Positions 9,373-17,792 of a stretch of 64,000 nt of DNA are shown one piece after another. Each line of letters opens with the position of its first letter. The stretch's first letter is position 1. The translations under genes and the position numbers were made by a program. The notes beneath the pieces were generated by a model. That model saw nothing but the letters and a program-made list of their open reading frames with translations. It was not told the DNA's origin and made no database searches. This stretch comes from Granulosicoccus sp964449565 (lineage in GTDB: Bacteria; Pseudomonadota; Gammaproteobacteria; Granulosicoccales; Granulosicoccaceae), in assembly GCA_964449565.1 (NCBI GenBank), contig CAYUZB010000006.1, positions 10,557 through 74,556 on the forward strand, given 5' to 3'.

Positions 9373-10530
9373 TACTTTGCACTCCCGGGTATTCTAGTTG
9401 ATGACTCTGTTGTAATTTGTTGCGCAACAATCCGGCAGGGTCATCCGGTATCTGCCTTAACCATTGTTCCGTTGCTTGTTGTTGTTCAGTCAAGGGCTGG
9501 TTCGATTCCTGAGCGGCATAACCTGAAAGCTCTTCATCTTCTTCAGGTTCTCCAGCCTCCGCCTCTTCTGTGTTTAGCTGCTCTTCGGCTTCAAGTGCTG
9601 CGCGTGCTGCCGCTTCGGAATTCTCCTCGCGACTATCTTCCGACTCACCCTGCCGCTGTTGCTGGCCGGCTGCAGAATTATCGGCATTGGCTTGCTGCCC
9701 ATCTTGCTGCCCATCTTGCTGNNNNNNNNNNNNNNNNNNNNNNNNNNNNNNNNNNNNNNNNNNNNNNNNNNNNNNNNNNNNNNNNNNNNNNNNNNNNNNN
9801 NNNNNNNNNNNNNNNNNNNNNCTTGCTGCCCATCTTGCTGCCCATCTTGCTGTCCATCTTCAGAGGTAGACTCCTCGGCGGATGAATCGCGCTGATCGCC
9901 AGCATCGCTGGAATCACTTTGCTCACCCTGCTGCTCATTGCCAGCCTGGTTTTCACCTTGCTCGCCTGATTCACTATCCGAGCTCTGGTCACCCTGTTCA
10001 CCATCACCCCCGGATTGTTGCTGTTGCTGCTCCTGTCGTGCACGAATTTTCTCGGCGATCTCCTTGTTATGCAACGCTCGTTGATGGCCAGGGTTCAACT
10101 CGAGTAACTCGTCGAACTGATTGATCGCCTCATCGAGTCGACCATTATGTACGTTGCTCGTAGCGGCATTGAAAAGCTCCCGCTGAACAGCATCACTGTC
10201 ACCAGATTCTTCAGCAATATTTCTGGCTCGCTCAAAGGACGCCGTCGCCGCATCAAGCTCACCTGCCTGAAAATGGCCAAGGCCTTTCCAGCTATCAGAA
10301 GGCGCCATGTCGATCAGCTTCTCCGAATCACCATTGTCCAATAACTGTGCAGCCTGTTGTTCGGGTGTGCGAAACCAGTCCTGCCATTGGGCCAGGCTCA
10401 CGGACGGAACAAGCAACAGACTCATGCAGGGCAAAAGCAAACGCAACATCGGATGGGACAACGGATGCAACATCGGGCGCTTGGCCGATAAGGAATGATA
10501 CCAACGCTTAACTGTTGTCAGCGCAGCCAT
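9356..10530 (-). CDS. batC: TPR protein of the Bat operon (BatC-like), interrupted by a false gap
   Basis: Secreted or membrane-bound tetratricopeptide protein. An N-terminal hydrophobic segment (LRLLLPCMSLLLVPSVSLAQ) is followed by TPR units (about residues 60-165, including LFNAATSNVHNGRLDEAINQFDELLELNPGHQRALHN) and a Gln/Glu/Asp/Ser-rich tail with DGQQ repeats. 100 Ns interrupt the tail and shift the apparent frame. Joining the flanks by their identical 31 bases gives 1,044 bases with no stop and a typical C terminus (QWLRQIPDDPAGLLRNKL), stopping at TAG 9356-9358. The ATG directly follows the batB stop (TAGATG). Predicted length after the join is 347 residues. Repeat copy number remains uncertain. 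Confidence 0.8.
9722..9821. other. Assembly gap (100 N) within batC repeats
   Basis: Exactly 100 Ns. The 31 bases before the gap (9691-9721) are identical to the 31 bases after it (9822-9852), both made of a 12-base unit (ccatcttgctgc) that encodes DGQQ. Overlapping the two ends restores one open frame, so this is most likely two overlapping contig ends scaffolded with a placeholder and not missing sequence. Confidence 0.9.
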
Positions 10531-11526
10531 CTAGGCAACACCTCGACGAAACAGCAGTAAAGAAGCAAGTAACACTAGTGGCAACAACCAGGGAGATCGC
10601 TCAACCCAATAGTGTGCGACCGGTTCACCTGACGAGTTTCGTTCAAGATCAATACGAGCTCGAAGTGCGATATCCAGAATGGTATCGACATCGCGCTGAC
10701 CAGGACTCATTTTGACCGTGATACCACCCCCTGCATCTGTCAGTTTTCTCAGCTGTACGAGATCAAGCTGCGGTACAACCACTGAACCGCTGCGACTCTT
10801 GATGAACTGACCGTTCGGACCACGCAGTGGCGCACCCGATTCCGTCCCTACCGCCAGCACGGAGACACTATGACCACGCGATCTGGCATGCACGGCTGCA
10901 TCGATATCGCGCTGCCCGACCCGGCTATCGGTGATCAAAAAAATGGAACCGCTCGACACGCTTGCCTGGTCAAGCAGTTCGACAGCTCGGACAATGGCGA
11001 GATCGAGTCGACTACCCTGCACTGGCATTATCTCAGGCGTCAATGACGGTAGAAAGGCCGAGACAGTCGTAATGTCATCGGTCAAGGGACTGATCACATA
11101 GGGCCGTTCACTGAATGCGATAAGCCCGACTTGCATATCTTTGCTTTGATCAAGAAAGTCTTCGAGCTTGAATCTTGCGCGCGACAAACGATCGGGTTTT
11201 ACATCGTCGAGTCGCATAGATGGCGACAGATCCAACAAGGTAACCACTGCCGGCCTTGCGGCAAAAACCGGAACTTCGGTTTTCTCCCACACGGGCCCTG
11301 CCAGAATGATGATAGCGATTGCCCATACCAGAAATAAAATCCATGAAGCACGCTTCGACGAACCCGCCCCCGACTCGATAACATAAGGTTGTAAGGCAAC
11401 ATCCACATATCGCGTCCAGTCGCTATTGCCGCCGTGCGTACGCCACCACTGAATCGCCAGTATTGCAAGCGGCACCAAGGCTATTAACCACCAAGGCCTG
11501 AGCCAGGAAAGTCCGACTTCAGTCAT
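10531..11526 (-). CDS. batB: VWA-domain membrane protein BatB
   Basis: A 331-residue inner-membrane protein with N-terminal helices (PWWLIALVPLAILAIQWW and ILFLVWAIAIIILAGPVW), a von Willebrand factor A domain facing the periplasm (about residues 85-270) and a C-terminal helix (LLPLVLLASLLLF). The metal-binding MIDAS motif is DLSPSM, with a later ITDSRVG. The gene overlaps the end of batA by 8 bases and abuts batC. BatA and BatB are paralogous VWA proteins that accompany MoxR ATPases; the target of the complex is not known. Confidence 0.87.
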   Translation of the reverse strand: MTEVGLSWLRPWWLIALVPLAILAIQWWRTHGGNSDWTRYVDVALQPYVIESGAGSSKRASWILFLVWAIAIIILAGPVWEKTEVPVFAARPAVVTLLDLSPSMRLDDVKPDRLSRARFKLEDFLDQSKDMQVGLIAFSERPYVISPLTDDITTVSAFLPSLTPEIMPVQGSRLDLAIVRAVELLDQASVSSGSIFLITDSRVGQRDIDAAVHARSRGHSVSVLAVGTESGAPLRGPNGQFIKSRSGSVVVPQLDLVQLRKLTDAGGGITVKMSPGQRDVDTILDIALRARIDLERNSSGEPVAHYWVERSPWLLPLVLLASLLLFRRGVA

Positions 11527-12535
11527 TTCCCTGACCCCAACGATCTAGCTTGCCGTAACGCAGCAGCGCCCATAACATACTGCATATAAGGGACAACGCC
11601 AACGGCCACTGATACCACTCCAGACGCGGTCGAAATTGTTCACCGTCATCGTCGCTTGGCTCAAGACGATCAATTTCCGCGTAAATCGACTCCAGCTCCT
11701 GCTGGTTACGTGCGCGAAAATAGCGTCCTCCAGTGACCGATGCAATTTCCATCAAAGAACGTTCATCAAGCTCGGTGCGACGCGCGCGACCGGAACCAAT
11801 ACCAATCGTGTGAATACGAATATCATTCTCGGCGGCCAGGCCAGCCGCTTCAATGGGGTCGACAATACCAGCCGAGTTCTGGCCATCGGTAAGCAGAATC
11901 AGCACCCGAGACGCCTCTGGACGCGAACGTAAACGCTTGACCCCAAGGCCAATTGCATCACCGATAGCCGTTGAACGCCCCGCCAGACCAACCGTTGCCT
12001 CGTTCAGGAAATGTTGCACAGTGTCGTGATCGAATGTCAGAGGGGTTTGTACGTAGGCGTTTGAACCGAACATGATCAAGCCGATTCGATCGCTTTGGCG
12101 TTCAGCGATAAAACCACGAGCTACGGCCTTGACAACAGCCATGCGGGTAGCTCGTCGGTTACCTGCATACAGATCGGGCTCGTTCATGCTGCCCGATATA
12201 TCGATACCCAACATCAGATCGCGCCCACTGACTGGCACTTGTAGAGGTTCACCATAGGACTGAGGTCGGGCGCTCGCTGCGACAAGAAAGAACCACATCA
12301 AACCCAGCAAGAAAAGAGACCACCAAAAACGGGACTGCCCAACCTCGGCAGTAAATTCACTATAGCGTGACAAATCAGGCACGCGAAGCGCGCGACCACC
12401 CAGATCACCCATTCGCGGCAAGGTGTACCAGGCGATTAACGGCAATGGCAAGGCTAGCCAGACCAACGGCCAGGCCCAGATCAATTCCTGCAGCACACCT
12501 GAGAATCGAGTAATACTCGCCTGCAATTCAAGCAT
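11519..12535 (-). CDS. batA: VWA-domain membrane protein BatA
   Basis: Inner-membrane VWA protein. It starts with membrane segments (LIWAWPLVWLALPLPLIAWY; WSLFLLGLMWFFLVAASA), then the VWA domain (from about residue 100 of this start) with an intact MIDAS, DISGSM, plus LLTDGQNSAG, and a C-terminal helix. I chose the ATG at 12535 because it overlaps the preceding DUF4381 stop by 8 bases; an ATG at 12568 would add 11 residues lying inside that gene. The 8-base overlap with batB continues the coupled arrangement. Confidence 0.87.
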   Translation of the reverse strand: MLELQASITRFSGVLQELIWAWPLVWLALPLPLIAWYTLPRMGDLGGRALRVPDLSRYSEFTAEVGQSRFWWSLFLLGLMWFFLVAASARPQSYGEPLQVPVSGRDLMLGIDISGSMNEPDLYAGNRRATRMAVVKAVARGFIAERQSDRIGLIMFGSNAYVQTPLTFDHDTVQHFLNEATVGLAGRSTAIGDAIGLGVKRLRSRPEASRVLILLTDGQNSAGIVDPIEAAGLAAENDIRIHTIGIGSGRARRTELDERSLMEIASVTGGRYFRARNQQELESIYAEIDRLEPSDDDGEQFRPRLEWYQWPLALSLICSMLWALLRYGKLDRWGQGND

Positions 12536-13013
12536 CGGATTTCCCGGCACGCTGTATAAGCGTTGCACTGGCGGAGATCAATGCCTGCCGATCCTCCATA
12601 GTTATAGAGGCTGTTCGTTGATAGGGCCCTTCGCTTAACAGCAAGCCAAGCTCGGATCGAAACACACCATCGCCGTGCAACTCATCCAAACGGTTCAACC
12701 ATTCATCGCCCTGCAGCGACGCAACAGCCTCTCTTGAATCCCGTTTGATCAACACACGACGCAGTAACTGAGACAGAGCGCTCAGAAATGTATGTGGATC
12801 AGTCTCTGCGGACTGACGACTGATCGCTTCAAGCTCTTGAGTTGCATCCCGTAACCAGCGACGTTGTCGATAGTTTCGAAGCATGAACCAAATGACTAGA
12901 AGCACAACAATAACAATCAGAAACACCACCCACCATCCGGCCGCAGGCACGCTGCTGACATCTGGAACTTCAAGAGGGTGAAGCTCCGCAAGTAATGCGT
13001 CGCTATCGTTCAT
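12528..13013 (-). CDS. DUF4381 membrane protein
   Basis: A 161-residue protein with a short periplasmic N terminus (the LHPLEVPDVSSVPAAGWW pattern typical of DUF4381), one membrane helix (VVFLIVIVVLLVIWFML) and a cytoplasmic helical domain with an Arg/Lys-rich start. DUF4381 proteins are regularly encoded between the DUF58 and BatA genes of MoxR-Bat operons, as here. The ATG overlaps the upstream DUF58 stop by four bases. The biochemical role is unknown. Confidence 0.82.
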   Translation of the reverse strand: MNDSDALLAELHPLEVPDVSSVPAAGWWVVFLIVIVVLLVIWFMLRNYRQRRWLRDATQELEAISRQSAETDPHTFLSALSQLLRRVLIKRDSREAVASLQGDEWLNRLDELHGDGVFRSELGLLLSEGPYQRTASITMEDRQALISASATLIQRAGKSDA

Positions 13014-13987
13014 TTACGTTGCAGGATACGCACCGCAGTGTCGATCAACGGTGCAGCTGTATCCGCCTGTATGGTTGTATGTCTACCCTGTGCAAAAAAA
13101 TGACTCACAGCCTGTTGCCGCTCATCGAATCGCCGTCGATAGTCACGATGCGAGTGCGTTGAATTCATCGACAGTGACAATCTATTTGTACTACCAGGCG
13201 CCTGCATCGAAGTAATCGCAAAACGACCATCACTCGGCAAATTGTAATCAAGTGGATCAGCGATTTGCACGGCAACCATGTCGAGTGTATGTAACACCCG
13301 GCCGAGAGCTTTTGTCGCGCTCTCATCAAAATCATGAAAATCACTTAGCAATACAACGGTGCTACCACTGTGCGCACCCCGTGCCAGCTTCTCCATCATG
13401 TCAGAAAAGTGAAAGATACTCGACGTTGGGACATGCATCTGGCTTTTGACAATGGCACGAAACAGACTCATCAGACCGCGCCGTCCCATCGCTGGACGCA
13501 CTTCAGCATGCCAGTCATCGGTGAAAACGAAACCACCGACACGGTCTCTACCACTGACCGCACACCAACCAAGCAAAGCTGCCAGGCGTGCCGCCAGAAC
13601 TGATTTGTACATGCCTTGTGTACCAAATCGCATACAGCGACGATAGTCGATGAACAACAAAACAGGCCTTTCGCGTTCTTCTACAAACAGCTTGGTGTGC
13701 GCACGTCCGGAGCGTGCAGTAACTTTCCAATCAATCATGCGCACATCATCGCCAGGCTGATATTCACGCACTTCGGCGAAATCCAGGCCGCGCCCCAGAC
13801 GACTCGATACTGAATTTCCGCCTTGTTGGGATGCACTGCGTTTCTTGACCCGTCGTTGCATTGCTGTTGCCGAGGATCGCAGTTGTACGAGCTCATCCAG
13901 AGTAGTGCTTACCGGCGAGGCAAATGTTGGTCCCTTGAGTACCCCGTTGAGAATCGACGAGTGCTTCTCGCGAGAAGGCGCAGGCAT
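13010..13987 (-). CDS. DUF58 domain protein of the MoxR-Bat operon
   Basis: A cytoplasmic protein of about 325 residues with the DUF58 signature GLDFAEVREYQPGDDVRMIDWKVTAR (positions about 70-96; key residues D, R, D, W, K), followed by a VWA-like fold (LLFIDYRRCMRFG). DUF58 proteins usually accompany MoxR AAA+ ATPases. The ATG at 13987 sits in a TGATG overlap with the moxR stop; a GTG three bases earlier is the alternative. No membrane helices are visible, unlike several DUF58 relatives. Confidence 0.85.
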   Translation of the reverse strand: MPAPSREKHSSILNGVLKGPTFASPVSTTLDELVQLRSSATAMQRRVKKRSASQQGGNSVSSRLGRGLDFAEVREYQPGDDVRMIDWKVTARSGRAHTKLFVEERERPVLLFIDYRRCMRFGTQGMYKSVLAARLAALLGWCAVSGRDRVGGFVFTDDWHAEVRPAMGRRGLMSLFRAIVKSQMHVPTSSIFHFSDMMEKLARGAHSGSTVVLLSDFHDFDESATKALGRVLHTLDMVAVQIADPLDYNLPSDGRFAITSMQAPGSTNRLSLSMNSTHSHRDYRRRFDERQQAVSHFFAQGRHTTIQADTAAPLIDTAVRILQRK

Positions 13988-14988
13988 CACGGCACAGCAA
14001 CAAGTTGCAGTAAACGATCTATTACATCGCTTGCCCCGACACCATCAGCTTCGGCCTCAAATGTCAGCAAGATGCGATGGCGCAACACATCGTGTATGAC
14101 CGCCTGCACATCGCCCGGCGATACATAGTCACGCCCAGCCAACCAGGCGTGCGCACGAGCTGCAGAATCGAGAGACAAGGTGCCACGCGGACTAGCGCCG
14201 TAACTGATCCATCGACCCAGCTCTTCGTCAAGCTGCGCGGCATTACGGCTCGTGGTAACAAGACGCACCAGATACGCTTCGACGTTGTCAGCCAGGTACA
14301 CTTCGAGAACTTCACGACGTGCGGCGAATAGCGCATCGAGTGACAGCGTTAACGATGGTTCTGACGAAGCAGAAGCAGATTGAGCTTGAGTCTCATTTAG
14401 CGACACTACATCCGACAAGGCTTCACCTCTGACAAGTCGTAGAATATCTGCCTCATGTTGCGGATCAGGATAGTCAATGATCACCTGCATCAGAAAACGG
14501 TCCAGTTGTGCTTCGGGCAAGGGATAAGTACCTTCCTGCTCTATCGGATTTTGTGTCGCCATAACCATGAATGGCGCAGGCAAGGCATAAGTTTTGTGTC
14601 CAACAGAAATCTGCTGTTCCGCCATGGCTTCAAGCAATGCGGACTGCACCTTTGCCGGAGCCCGATTGACTTCGTCAGCGAGAATCAGATTATTGAACAA
14701 GGGTCCTTCCTGAAACACGAATGACCCATCAGCCGGCCGATACACCTCGGTTCCGGTTAAATCCGCAGGTAGTAAATCAGGCGTGAACTGTACACGCTGA
14801 TAGTTGGATTCGATGTGATCAGCGAGCGCCTTGATCGCTCGTGTTTTTGCCAGACCTGGTGCACCCTCAACCAGCAGATGACCATCGACCAACAAGGCAA
14901 GTAGCAAACGATTAACCAACAAAGGTTGACCAATAACCGCATTTTCAAGCTGAGATTGCAGTGCTTGAACCGCAGGAAGAACACTCAT
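13987..14988 (-). CDS. MoxR-family AAA+ ATPase
   Basis: A 333-residue ATPase thought to act as a chaperone with VWA proteins. Walker A is GAPGLAKT (residues 42-49) and Walker B is LILADE (101-106), followed by VNRAPAKVQSALLEAMAE and the sensor-1 region MATQNPIEQEGTYPLPEAQLDRF, all typical of MoxR. It heads a set of seven same-strand genes (moxR-DUF58-DUF4381-batA-batB-batC-batD), each overlapping or abutting the next, which is strong evidence for one operon. It is preceded by only 43 bases after the Big2 lipoprotein gene, so the transcript may start further upstream. Confidence 0.93.
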   Translation of the reverse strand: MSVLPAVQALQSQLENAVIGQPLLVNRLLLALLVDGHLLVEGAPGLAKTRAIKALADHIESNYQRVQFTPDLLPADLTGTEVYRPADGSFVFQEGPLFNNLILADEVNRAPAKVQSALLEAMAEQQISVGHKTYALPAPFMVMATQNPIEQEGTYPLPEAQLDRFLMQVIIDYPDPQHEADILRLVRGEALSDVVSLNETQAQSASASSEPSLTLSLDALFAARREVLEVYLADNVEAYLVRLVTTSRNAAQLDEELGRWISYGASPRGTLSLDSAARAHAWLAGRDYVSPGDVQAVIHDVLRHRILLTFEAEADGVGASDVIDRLLQLVAVP

Positions 14989-15031
14989 TGACTTTTCTTA
15001 ATCTAAATCGTTGGGTTAAGGATTTGAACTA

Positions 15032-16261
15032 TTACAAAGTGACGTTAACATCCAGCTCAGCAACCAGGCGCCCATCGAATACCGCACGAATGGTAGTGCT
15101 ACCAATGGTCAGCGGGTTGATGATACCGTTGGTGTCAGCATCGGTACCGATACTGACTACCGATGTATCGCCAACAATCGAAAACTCCGTACTGGATGTT
15201 ACATCATCATCTTCAGAGAAACTCGAACCGGTTGAGACTCTCAATGAAACCTGACCACCCAGTAAGGGTAAGTTCAATGACAAACCCTGCTCGAAACTCA
15301 AACTCGTCGCTTCGACATCAGACGTCAAGACTGTCAATGTCGCCAAGCCTGAGGTGTCACCACAGGCTGCGGTAACAGTTGCCGAACCTGCGGCCTCACC
15401 CGACACCAGGCCACGGCTGCCTATAGCATTGCTGATGGTCGCCGTTTCATCCTCGCTGTTGATCGTCCAGACGAGTGATTCAGTCAGATCACGTGTGATG
15501 AAGGAGTCACCACTCGTAAACGTCCCACTCGCGACCATCTGTAGGGTGCCATCAACGGTCACGGTGGCAACACTTGGTGAAATGGCAATATCAGTAAGAC
15601 TATCGTTCACCGTGATTGTCGAGGATCCGGTCAGCGTATCAACTGCTGCCGTAAGCACAACAGTGCCAGGGCTTGTTGCCAGCAAGGACGCCGAATTCTC
15701 AGAGAGACTGATAACGCTTGTTGTGTCAGTGGGCGTCGCTGTGAAGCTGACTGATGGTAGATTTCTCTCACTACCATCGCCAAAGGTACCGATCGCGCCA
15801 TAGTTCGCAGCGACGCAAGGGTCGAGGCTTGTCGCGCCGATCACACCCTGAATGGCGATCAAGGGAGAATTCGACACTTCGATCAGAAACGCATTAGAGA
15901 CTACATCGGCAATACTCACACTCACCGTAGTAGTGCCGTTACTGATCCCGGTTACCGTCCCGTCCTCATCGACTGATGCAATATCCGGATTTTCAGATAC
16001 CCAACGACGATTACTACCGGAGATTTCAAAAACTTCGTTATCTGCATTGCCACCTTCAAGATTCAAGGTGATTCTCTGTCCGAAATTGAGAATGACATTT
16101 TCAAGCCCCCCTTCCGGCACTTCGACAGACAGGGATGTCAAACCTGCCTGAGACGCTTCAATTGCCTCTTCAAAAGGTCGAGCGTCACCTGAACACGCTT
16201 GAATGGCGCTGAACCCAACCACAAACGCAGGCATCAAAAGGGTGCGAATTTTCGGACTCAT
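15032..16261 (-). CDS. Big2-type Ig-like domain lipoprotein
   Basis: A 409-residue exported protein. The N terminus has a short signal peptide ending in IQACSG, a plausible lipobox (Cys23). The body contains about three bacterial Ig-like (Big2) domains, recognised by the pattern WVSENPDIASVDEDGTVTGISNGTTTVSVS (positions about 88-117), with similar elements near DTTSVISLSENSASLLATSPGTVVL and at the C terminus. Such domains occur in surface and adhesion proteins. The start codon overlaps the stop of the upstream barrel protein gene by four bases (ATGA), so the two are very likely made together. Confidence 0.75.
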   Translation of the reverse strand: MSPKIRTLLMPAFVVGFSAIQACSGDARPFEEAIEASQAGLTSLSVEVPEGGLENVILNFGQRITLNLEGGNADNEVFEISGSNRRWVSENPDIASVDEDGTVTGISNGTTTVSVSIADVVSNAFLIEVSNSPLIAIQGVIGATSLDPCVAANYGAIGTFGDGSERNLPSVSFTATPTDTTSVISLSENSASLLATSPGTVVLTAAVDTLTGSSTITVNDSLTDIAISPSVATVTVDGTLQMVASGTFTSGDSFITRDLTESLVWTINSEDETATISNAIGSRGLVSGEAAGSATVTAACGDTSGLATLTVLTSDVEATSLSFEQGLSLNLPLLGGQVSLRVSTGSSFSEDDDVTSSTEFSIVGDTSVVSIGTDADTNGIINPLTIGSTTIRAVFDGRLVAELDVNVTL

Positions 16262-16830
16262 GGCGTTATCCTCAAGCCGATCACCAGGCTATCGACTCTT
16301 ATCGGTTCATCGACAGCGTAGCTTCGCCACTCGGCACTGACCGACAGCCTGGGCAGACGCTTGAGTTGTTGAATAACGCCGACGCTTACTCTCACACCAA
16401 GGAAATCCTCTTCAATGCTCCCACTGCCTATCGATGCATTTTGTGGCGATTGCGTCACCGTATAGTCGACCACACCCAGCACGATATACCCACTCAGGCC
16501 CTGCCACGGCGGTGATTGGAAACGAGCTGCTATGCCAAGCGCAGAAGTAAGCTCGACATCGAACCCGGCATTGTCCTCTTCTGCCAGCGCCAAGTCGCCA
16601 AACACCTCTATACCAATATTCGGCAAGACAAAAGCGCCGGCCGTGATACTGGCAAACAGTGGGAAGAAATCCAGATCCGAATGCCGGATACCATTTGCTC
16701 CGAAATGAAGCTCACCGTAAAAATCGGATCGGATTTGCGAAAGTCCGAAATCCAATGAACCCGTGTTTCGATCCGATGCCAGAACCAGACTCGGCGAAAC
16801 ACTGCAAAGCACTATGGCAAACAGTGTCAT
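16258..16830 (-). CDS. Small outer-membrane beta-barrel protein
   Basis: I do not recognise a named family. From the ATG at 16830 the protein is 190 residues, with a signal peptide (TLFAIVLCSVSPSLVLA) and alternating hydrophobic strands with glycine-rich turns (YGELHFGANG, GAFVLPNIGIEVFGDLAL, GIAARFQ, GYIVLGVVDYTV, LGVRVSVGVIQQL), ending in a VIGLRITP strand, consistent with an eight-strand barrel. This start is preferred because it places the signal peptide at the N terminus and has AAGAAAG upstream; the longer frame reaches 16914. It is coupled to the Big2 lipoprotein downstream. Confidence 0.65.
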   Translation of the reverse strand: MTLFAIVLCSVSPSLVLASDRNTGSLDFGLSQIRSDFYGELHFGANGIRHSDLDFFPLFASITAGAFVLPNIGIEVFGDLALAEEDNAGFDVELTSALGIAARFQSPPWQGLSGYIVLGVVDYTVTQSPQNASIGSGSIEEDFLGVRVSVGVIQQLKRLPRLSVSAEWRSYAVDEPIRVDSLVIGLRITP

Positions 16831-16965
16831 GTGCTTTCTTAAAACATGGCTGACGTGCACAGATATTCCGCCTGAATCCTCGATCGACTTAAAGATAGCA
16901 CCCTGCAGTCGCAAGGTGAGCTCAGACTACGGCGACGTAACCCATGTCGCTTTCACCATCATTGA

Positions 16966-17724
16966 TCAAGGACAACTGGCAGCAGCATAGACGGGATTCA
17001 GTTCGGCACCCTGAATCAGCACGACACAGCCGTTGTTCCCAGTTGGTTTTGCCACACGAAACGATAGATCGGCATCAGTACCAACTCGGCCAAGGCGCTT
17101 GACATCCGTCGCAACGTGATGATTGGTTAGCGTCTTATAACGATTTTCACCACCGGTGATCTCAGTTTGTACTTTGTCGATGATACTGACCAGCCACACA
17201 TCGGCACCCTTTGCCAAAGCTCTGTCGGCCTCGCTACCCGTGACCTTGATCGTCAAAGATTTGTTATCAGAAGCGGCAATGTCGATGGACATTATCGAAC
17301 GGGTTTCATAATTCAGCGCCTTGGTGATCCTGCGCTTGTCCGATCCAACCGCCGCTACACGACCATTGATGACAGCTTGCGGCGTGTAGACTCCCGGGCG
17401 ACCACGCAAACCAACACGATTATACAAACGCTGCCGATCGGAATATTCAGGCTTGGAGTATGGATCGACAAAATTTCCATCCCTGCCGTGTATCAGCGAG
17501 TTCCAATAGTCGACGTGATATTCGATCAATACGAGGTCTTTATCAGCCTCACGCATTCTTCCTGCAAGCTCATCAGCAGGTGGGCACGACGAGCACCCTT
17601 GGGAGGTAAAGAGCTCAATCAGCTTGATTGGTTTTTCGGCAGCCTGCGCATTACTTAATGCGACACACAACAGCAAGCCGAACGCAGAAGCGCATCGAAA
17701 CAAATGTGATGTCCGTCTGTTCAT
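16966..17724 (-). CDS. DUF1223 secreted protein with thioredoxin-like CSSC motif
   Basis: A secreted protein of 252 residues from the ATG at 17724, which has an AGGGA ribosome-binding site and puts the signal peptide (FGLLLCVALSNAQAA) first; an ATG at 17796 would add 24 residues with no signal character. The mature part starts KPIKLIELFTSQGCSSCPPAD, the DUF1223 hallmark with a CxxC redox-like motif, and later has HVDYWNSLIHGRDGNFVDPYS and RGRPGVYTPQAVING. The fold resembles thioredoxin and a periplasmic redox role is plausible but not shown. It lies 68 bases after the photolyase gene. Confidence 0.82.
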   Translation of the reverse strand: MNRRTSHLFRCASAFGLLLCVALSNAQAAEKPIKLIELFTSQGCSSCPPADELAGRMREADKDLVLIEYHVDYWNSLIHGRDGNFVDPYSKPEYSDRQRLYNRVGLRGRPGVYTPQAVINGRVAAVGSDKRRITKALNYETRSIMSIDIAASDNKSLTIKVTGSEADRALAKGADVWLVSIIDKVQTEITGGENRYKTLTNHHVATDVKRLGRVGTDADLSFRVAKPTGNNGCVVLIQGAELNPVYAAASCP

Positions 17725-17792
17725 ATCCCTATAAGTGCCTGACAAACGCAGTTGGTTCCCTATACAGATGTGGCAGATATGCATAAATCGTG

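Noticed and set aside
9574..9720. C terminus of the batC frame as read directly across the Ns (stop at 9574)
   Set aside because: The 100-base placeholder shifts the frame. The other frame after the gap continues the DGQQ repeat and gives a family-typical ending at 9356.
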